A stretch of DNA of 64,000 nucleotides from Kitagawia praeruptora (lineage: Eukaryota > Streptophyta > Magnoliopsida > Apiales > Apiaceae): NCBI GenBank assembly GCA_037693485.1, contig CM075346.1, forward strand, positions 58,647,001 through 58,711,000, written 5' to 3'. The notes under the pieces were generated by a model that saw only the letters and a list, made by a program, of their open reading frames with translations, did no database searches and had not been told where the DNA came from. Below are positions 57,802 through 64,000 of this stretch, one piece after another. Numbering within the stretch: the first letter of the stretch is position 1; each line of letters begins with the position of its first letter. The position numbers and the translations under genes are program-made.

Positions 57802-58219
57802 CTCCCTCCGTCTCTTAAAACATTTCATGTTTGCTATTTCGGGACATTCAAAATAATTTTCCCCTTTCTATTTTAAGCCATATAAAACAATATTAATAAC
57901 CATTACTCCGTAAAAACAATATTCAATACCCACTACTTCATCCACTACTCCTTAAAAACAATATTTAATAACCACTATTTCATCCACTACTCTTTAAAAA
58001 CAATATTCAATACCCACTACTCCCCCATTATTCTTTAAAAACTATATTCAATATCCACTACTCCACCCACTACTCCTTAAAAATAATATTCAATACCCAC
58101 TACTCCTTAAAAACAATATTCAATACCCATTACTCCATTAAAAAACAATATTCATTACCCACTGTCTTAAAACCCGTATTTTTAGTCAAACGAGCAACGT
58201 TTAAAGAGACGGAGGGAGT
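57802..58219. mobile_element. Stowaway-type MITE
   Basis: Terminal inverted repeats CTCCCTCCGTCTCTTAAA and TTTAAAGAGACGGAGGGAG with TA duplications (57800-57801, 58220-58221): the canonical plant Stowaway (Tc1/mariner) signature. The interior (about 57890-58160) is a minisatellite of AACAATATTCAATACCC / ACTACTCCTTAAA units in variable arrangement. No ORF. Confidence 0.93.
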
Positions 58220-58297
58220 AATTTATAAGGATTAAAACACACACTATCACACCTAACTTGCTACAGCTCTTCTTTCTTAGGTGTTCTCAGTCGGCGC

Positions 58298-58417
58298 TTC
58301 TTTTTCTGCAGCATTGCTTCTATGATCTTAGGAGCACTGGCCACCATGGCCTAAACGAAAGTAAAAGGACTTCTAGCTCATAGTTCAATTGGACATGTAG
58401 GTTATATTACGACTGGA
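58298..58417 (+). pseudogene. nad2: Nuclear copy of a mitochondrial nad2 fragment
   Basis: Forty codons in one frame: FFFCSIASMILGALATMA, a TAA, then TKVKGLLAHSSIGHVGYI. Plant mitochondrial nad2 (complex I subunit ND2) has FFFCSIASMILGALAAMAQ followed by TKVKRLLAHSSIGHVGYI here. The TAA sits at the Gln (CAA) position, a C-to-T change typical of methylated nuclear DNA. Homology may begin slightly upstream (acttgctacagctcttc at 58256, then an extra ~25 bp) and ends at 58417; what follows (to about 58550) could be mitochondrial noncoding DNA. It is 78 bp from the Stowaway MITE. Confidence 0.8.
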
Positions 58418-58419
58418 CC

Positions 58420-59485
58420 TAGTAGTTTACGAGTGAACAGCTCAAGGTAGAAGAAGGAAGCTTAGTAGTGGGAGGCTGGCCGAACACGGATCTGGGCTTA
58501 AGGCAAGGAGTGCACTGATAGTACTAGTCGAAGAAAGGCAGTTAGCTCAAAGGCACACACACAAACAAACTAAATCTCTTAAAATCGAACAAAGAACAAA
58601 TCGAACCCATATATTCAACACTTTGTTTTCTGCTCCAAAAAATTCTCATTCATGTATTCAAGAAACCCAATTTCTACTTTTTCTCCAGCTTCCCAAGAAA
58701 CAGAAACTCATCAAATCCAACCAACAAGAAAGCCCATTTGAAATAAACCCAAATCAAGAAAATCCACACATGTTGCTTCCCGATTCAATAAAAAAAGAAA
58801 TTGGTGATGCTATATGCTTGTCAAGTCTTCTTGATTACAAACTACTGGCACACTCATCTAAAGAAATGAACACAATGCCAAAAATTAGCTCTGCTATCCA
58901 ATTTCCATCCTGATCTTTCGAGCCCTATTTCCATCTCTCCATCCCCTCGATCTGCAACACTGAACTTTAACCAAGAACAACAGCTAGCACAGCAACGAGA
59001 ACAACCATCAGTCGACCTATTTCCTCCCGATATATCACCCTACCAACCCAGATTTTTGAAAAAGAAACACTAACCTCAAAATCGAATTGAAATTAAAATT
59101 TACCCAAAAATTAAAGTCCTTGAAATTGATGGATATACATGTATATAGATAGAGTTCGAGGAGTAGATCAGTTTGAGTATATGCAAGTTATGATAGATGA
59201 ACAAAACCATCTAAAAATCGATTTAAAAGAAGGGAATAATGTTATGTATATGTATGTATGTATATTGCCGAACTCAAACTCTGAAAATCGAACAAGAACA
59301 AATCGAACTCATATATATGTTTGTTACGATGAACACTAATATACATGTTTCTCAGTGATTAACATCGGTGGAAGTGGATTTGAAGCTGGGCGGGGTTGGA
59401 TTTGTTACTGAGAAATATCAAGTTTACTTCTTTGTCGACATATTCTAGTGTGTCGATACATATACTGTTTAGGGGAAGATTGGTC
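58420..59485. other. No supported gene; interior of inverted-repeat element
   Basis: A 96-codon frame at 58623-58913 (PHMLLPDSIKKEIGDAICLS within) has plausible composition but I recognise no family. CA- and TATG-rich runs are around 58550 and 59230-59260. A short word AAAATCGAACAAAGAACAAATCGAA (split here: AAAATCGAAC / AAGAACAAATCGAA) recurs at about 58580 and 59283. Confidence 0.4.
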
Positions 59486-59681
59486 AGGAAAAGGCTAAAC
59501 TACCCTTAGTAAACTGACGGAATCACACTCAATTAACGGAAATGCCCAATCTGTAAGTAAATTGGATTCCCAGTATAGCAAGTGATAGTTTTTGAATGCT
59601 AGTATATCAACTTGTGTGACACACTAACTGCGAGTACATTGGCCATTGTTCCATGGAGAACCATCTTACGTGGAGAACCAT

Positions 59682-59955
59682 TTAAAATGCATTAAAATTG
59701 CTTTATATATAAGGGCCCCGCAGGGGCATCTTCACAAAAAAGTCTTATAATTCTATCCTCTATCTATTTATAAAAAAAAATGACAAAAAAAAAATTTAAA
59801 ATTTTTTTCAAAAAATGATGACGTGTCAACATTTTTTTAATTTTTTTTTCCTTTGATGAATGGATAGAGGGTAGAATTATAAGACTTTTATGTGAAGGGG
59901 TTCGCCAGGGGTCTTATATAAAGGACAATTTTAATGTATTTTAATGTATTTTACG
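59682..59955. mobile_element. Foldback MITE upstream of the ORP gene
   Basis: About 270 bp, nearly palindromic: left arm TTAAAATGCATTAAAATTG ... GGGGCATCTTCAC ... TCTATCCTCTATC, right arm its imperfect reverse complement ending TTTTAATGTATTTTA. The A/T-rich loop (59765-59850) is uncoding. Inner arm shares GGGGCAYCTTCACAAAAAA with the MITE at 25027-25356. Ends about 540 bp before the ORP ATG. Confidence 0.82.
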
Positions 59956-60060
59956 TATATATTGCACTTTACTCCGAAGTAAATTACAATAGTTAAACAA
60001 GTACAACAAGGCAGAAGCATATACATATCCGTCAATCCAACCAATCTACTTTACATATGC

Positions 60061-60499
60061 GTCCTCTCTCTCTCTCTCTATCTGTATATCTCTTTCTCCC
60101 TCTCCCTCTCCCTCTCTCTCACTAATGCGCACGTTAGCTGTCTCCATTAATAATACATACACATATACATACACCATGCATTTATATTTCCTATATGCAT
60201 TTATATTTCCTATCTCTTTTCAATTCAATGCTCTCTCTGCCTTAACCTGTACCCCCTGTATATATACTCCCTCCCTTCCCACACTAAAAACACACACCAC
60301 CTATACTTACACATCTTTTGTATGTATACTGTACTAGCGCTGCTGCTCCTGCACCCCTATACTCATCAACTCCTCACTTTAATTAGTTGATTAGATCTAC
60401 AACTACCAACGTATACATACATCCTCTATATATCTATGTGTGTATAAATACATATGATCTGCTTGATCACCAATCAAAAGTGAATAGTAAAACGAGGGA
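60061..60499 (+). promoter_or_regulatory. ORP gene promoter and 5' UTR region
   Basis: A CT-rich microsatellite (60064-60120, CTCTCT and CCCTCT runs), typical of plant core promoters and leaders. TATA candidates are tatatatact (about 60260) and TATAAATA (60442-60449). The second would leave under 60 nt of leader, so the first is more likely or TSS use is dispersed. 60125-60337 is open on the plus strand (70 codons) but low-complexity; it could be a chance frame or lie within the leader. Confidence 0.55.
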
Positions 60500-63400
60500 A
60501 TGAATCCGTTGTGCTGCATTGCTCCGGTTTCGATTGATCGAGATGGGAGTGATAATCCAGTGGTAGTGAAAGCGCAATTAGGATTGGAGTCGAAGAATGT
60601 GGGATTAGGGTTGAATCAGGCTTCGTTGGATTTTAGTGAGTCGTCGAATTGCGAAATTGAGGAGAGTGATGTGTTTAGGGAGAGTTCTAGTAGTAAGAGT
60701 GTGGGAGGGATTTTGTATAAATGGGTCAATTATGGGAAAGGCTGGAGGCCTAGGTGGTTTGTGTTGAGTCAAGATGGAGTCTTGTCGTATTATAAGATTC
60801 ACGGTCCCGATAAAATTTGTCTTGTGGGGAGTTTGAGGGGAGGGAAAGGGGGTGTTAAGCTCATCGGGGATGATTCTTTCAGCTATATCAACAGGAAAGC
60901 TACTCAAACCTATAGATTTGGTGGTAACAAGCAGTGGAAACCGTTCGGGGAGATACATTTGAAGGTTTCCCATCTTCTTGTTTTTTTATCTGTGTTGCAA
61001 CTTTGTTGTTGTGTGCAAAATGGTTCCTTTTGTTTGGATTTATGTACTTGCGTTTTAGTTGCTGTAGTGGAATTCGAGTAACCCTTAGTTGTTGATTTAT
61101 GTACTTGCGTTTTGTTTGGTATATGTTCAATGTGTTGAAATTGAGATAATAATAGGAGGTTTATGTTGTTTGATGATTTCGATTTAAGAATTGTGGGGGG
61201 GGGGGGGGGGGGGGATGGTGGGTTGTTTATGTATGCTACCAATCTATTAATGTGCAGAAATTGGTTCCTTTTGTTTGCCTTAATATGTGTACCTTTTACT
61301 TGTGGTGTATATGTTTAAATTAAAACATTGGAATTCTTTTTCAATTTAATGTAGTTGAAATGTGTAACATAGTATAATGGTTTAGGGGATGTTAATAACC
61401 GTTTACTGGTGTTTGTTCTGCAGAAATAGAAGAACTGCATAACATAGTAAAAGATTACACATAGAAATGTCAATATGACATTCTCCAGTTTCTTCGGTTT
61501 TTATGATATAACTGCACATCACAATATTTTTCTGTAGGTTTCTTCAGTGCGTGCTAGTAAGTCCGATGATAAGAGGTTAACTATATTTACTGGAACGAAA
61601 ACTCTACATTTACGTTGTGTATCTAGAGAGGATAGAGCTTCATGGATTGAAGCTCTTTTGGGTGCTAAAGGTCAGTTCCCTAGACTGCTGACAAGCAGTG
61701 ATCTTACACCTTCTGAAGATATTGTTGTTTCTACGGAGAAGCTACGAACAAGATTAGTGCAGGAAGACATTGGTGAGGCTGTCATAAAAGATTGCGAGTC
61801 TATTATGCTCAATGAAGTATCCGTGCTACAAAATCAGTTAAAGGATCTTCAACTTAAGCATATTATGCTGCTTGACACACTCAGGCAACTAGAGGTACTT
61901 GTCTTCCGTTTGTCACTGTACACTTTTCATACTCTGCGTAACATAAGACATATTTTCTTTTATGAATTGTATGTGTACCCCTCTAGCCTTGTAGTACATG
62001 CACTTCCCAGCACAAGTTTACATGTATGTATTCAAAGTCATAATATATTTGATGATGTTAATTGTATTTTGAGCTAGTTTATAATATGTTGTTTTTCTAG
62101 AATCTGGTGTATTCAGTATGGCGTCCTCAAATGACAAGAGATAAGGGACTCTCAACATGTGTGTACTTAATCTATATTACATTTTAAACTGAACTTTGTG
62201 TGTGTGTGCGTGCTCATTTCTGTATGTGTATCTGTTTAATTTAATAGTTATATAACAAATCTAATTGATAAGGAATGCTACTGTGTTAATTGTTATAATA
62301 GCTTAACTTAGTTGTATATACCCATTAGAAGTTTTTTCATTCTCGTTTGATATTCACATGATACATGATAAGGGGAGTAAAATAAATAAAAATGAAACGT
62401 ATGTATAGTTAGAAGTTTGCTAAATATGCATCCTCAACCCAGAAAGAGTTGACTTTGTAAAGAAATTTTGAGCAATCAAATCATGCTTTAGTCTTTACAG
62501 AGACTATAAGCTGTAAAGTATATAATCTTATCTAGTATCATATTGGAACGGGTGATTAGGATTGCAAAACTTGCCATGTTTCGTAGATAGTCTTTCAATT
62601 TGTTTATTTAGTTTGTATGAAATATGAATAAATTCTATTGAAAGATTCTTACACACTCCAAAATTCAGTTTATTATTTTGATTTGTTCTGGTTGTCAACT
62701 CTTTCTAATCTGTTAGAAGAAGATAGTCTATTTCTGTGATTCTAATTCACTTGTGACATAAATTGTCATTACTTTGGTAATTCCCTTCTTTACAACTGTT
62801 TCAGACAGAAAAAATTGAGCTGGAGACAACTGTAATTGATGAAACCAAGGAACGAGATTCATGTTGTGGACAGGGGAACAGAAGATTTAGTGGTTAGTTG
62901 GGGTTCTACATATCTCTGTTTACTGGTCTATTATGCTTATTTGTGCACTCCTTACACAACCAGTCTGATTCCTTAGAAACTAGGTATACAGTAGTCAGTA
63001 TTATTTAGCCATTAGATCGATTCTATAAAAAATTCTGTAGGTTCTTGGATTTTGAATGACTTTCTATGTACTGGTGGCACTGGGTTAATTTGTAACAGAT
63101 ATCTTTAACTAGCTACATTAATTCGTAATTTGAGTAATTTTAATAAAGTGATTTTATGGACTATAGTTGGATAAGCAGCATCTCAACTAGATGTTCTCCC
63201 ACCGGCACACTCATAACTTTGAAGTATACAACCTACAAGAAGATAATGAGAATAGTAGTACTTAGTTTCATTTCTTTTAATGAATTGAAGAATTATATTT
63301 TGATTCAAAACTTGGTAGGGTTGTTGATTCAAAATTTTCATTTATACCGCAGAAAAATTGATAAGAAATGTAACCCCTTTCTTTGATCATCTGTGATAAT

Positions 63401-63940
63401 ATTTAATCTTCTATTCTTATTATTGAAACTTCGTCTTTATACTTATCTCCTGTTTATGTTGCAGATTTCTATTCCATCATGTCAGAGGGCAGTGCCACTG
63501 ATTCGGATGTAGATAATGAAAGTCGATATGGAGTTGATGTCGAATCAGATGAGGAGGACGGGACCTATTTTGATACCAATGACTTTTTGACCTGCGAATC
63601 GCTAAGAAGTGCTTCATATCGAAGTAGAGATGGTAGAGGAAATGGTTGTAGTTCTTTGACTTGTGAAGCAGAGTCTTTCTTTTCCGACCACTTGAGAGAT
63701 GTTGGACCAATTAAGGCTGTAGATTATCCCTACATAAAAAGAAGGGACAATTTGCCAGAACCCAAGGAGAAAGAGAAGCCAGTTGGTTTATGGTCAATAA
63801 TCAAGGATAATATCGGAAAGGACTTATCTGGAGTTTGCCTCCCTGTTTACTTTAATGAGCCTCTATCTTCGCTGCAAAAATGCTTTGAAGATTTGGAGTA
63901 CTCGTACTTGGTTGATCGGGCACTGGAATGGGGAAAGCAG
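60500..63940 (+). CDS. Oxysterol-binding-protein-related protein (ORP1-type), exons 1-4, partial
   Basis: Predicted coding exons 60500-60964, 61538-61894, 62805-62892, 63465-63940, all with GT/AG introns and consistent phase. Together they give 462 codons. The gene continues right of the window. It starts MNPLCCIAPVSIDRDG. A PH domain at about residues 68-197 spans exons 1 and 2 (KWVNYGKGWRPRWFVL ... SREDRASWIEAL) and should bind phosphoinositides on membranes. A coiled-coil stretch lies at about 245-285 (LRQLETEKIELE across the exon 2/3 joint), then an acidic linker, then the start of the sterol/lipid-exchange domain (LWSIIKDNIGKDLSGVCLPV, about residue 412). The OSBP fingerprint EQVSHHPP would be downstream. 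Family role: non-vesicular sterol/lipid transfer at ER contact sites. No stops or frameshifts. Confidence 0.93.
61195..61214. repeat. Poly-G run in ORP intron 1
   Basis: Twenty consecutive G within intron 1 (60965-61537), 230 bp after the donor. Either a real hypervariable homopolymer or an assembly-sensitive site. Confidence 0.85.
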
Positions 63941-64000
63941 GTCAGGTCCTCAGCTGTGCTTTCTTTTGTGGAAAAGCAGTTTGTTAAAGCATGATCTGCT

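Larger units (their letters stand above)
56711..59548. mobile_element. Element bounded by ~60-bp terminal inverted repeats
   Basis: Left end TGGGCGTTTCCGTTAACTA and right end (reverse complement) TGGGCATTTCCGTTAATTG stay alike for about 60 bp (AGTGTGATTC, AAGGGTA...). No transposase seen. No clean target duplication was found, so class (Mutator-like, hAT or other) is open. The left end touches the end of the preceding LTR-like sequence. Interior: local duplication of ATGCACCCAT ... CCTCCATCAATTCATCA (about 56795 and 56889), a Stowaway MITE, a mitochondrial nad2 fragment and an unrecognised 96-codon frame (58623-58913). Confidence 0.6.

Noticed and set aside
58261..58347. 28-codon minus-strand frame ending in a basic tail, first taken as a captured gene exon
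   Set aside because: It is the antisense shadow of the nad2 fragment on the plus strand.
58623..58913. 96-codon ORF as a host gene
   Set aside because: Plausible composition but no family recognised, no splice or promoter support, and it lies inside an inverted-repeat element; left as unassigned.
60125..60337. 70-codon ORF upstream of ORP
   Set aside because: Low-complexity Tyr/Thr-rich frame in CA/TA-rich promoter DNA; at most an upstream ORF, no support.
60605..61242. Reverse-strand ORFs over ORP exon 1 and intron 1
   Set aside because: Antisense shadows; one is a proline run produced by the poly-G tract.

Overview
This is nuclear DNA of a eudicot plant with a large, repeat-rich genome. 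The evidence is one spliced plant gene at the right end (an oxysterol-binding-protein-related protein, ORP) and about 56 kb of nested plant LTR retrotransposons, a CACTA transposon and MITEs. An asterid such as an Apiaceae species is my guess, not something the sequence proves.

Layout, left to right. 1-13710 is a reverse-strand Ty3/gypsy (Athila-like) element that runs off the left edge. It is split by a complete Ty1/copia element (copia B, 1065-8943). That gypsy lies inside an older, SIRE/Maximus-like copia (copia A, visible 13711-51493), whose 5' part is outside the window. Copia A is cut further by: a solo gypsy-type LTR (13854-18395, TSD ATAAT); a CACTA transposon (18892-23142, TSD TAT) carrying fragments of several cellular genes; and a second solo LTR of the same kind (30736-47257, TSD TGTTG). 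The second solo LTR is itself split by a young, almost intact SIRE/Maximus-like copia (copia C, 34415-46964, TSD GAAGA, LTRs 513/516 identical by eye). Removing each insertion brings the interrupted sequence back together at the duplicated target site, usually with its reading frame resuming, so the order of insertion can be read.

The most unusual parts are: (i) the CACTA element, a Pack-type transposon with recognisable pieces of peroxiredoxin Q, a GH38 alpha-mannosidase, a CLC chloride channel and a PP2C phosphatase, all on the same strand; (ii) a four-copy tandem array of about 1.18 kb (26009-30720) made of the 5' leader and N-terminal half of copia A's third ORF; (iii) short element-specific words spread through copia C (AAACTCTG) and copia A (GATAGTC), shared by LTR and internal sequence and in copia C even by conserved coding regions; (iv) small hairpins with compensatory stem changes in a decayed LTR-like region (54.8-55.4 kb).

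51494-56709 is LTR-like sequence with unresolved borders. 56711-59548 is bounded by roughly 60-bp inverted repeats and holds a Stowaway MITE and a fragment of mitochondrial nad2. A foldback MITE (59682-59955) follows, and from 60500 the first four coding exons of the ORP gene (PH domain, coiled coil, start of the sterol-binding domain) run off the right edge. Apart from copia C gag and pol, every transposon ORF is broken. The only gene in the window that I judge to be a normal host gene is ORP.
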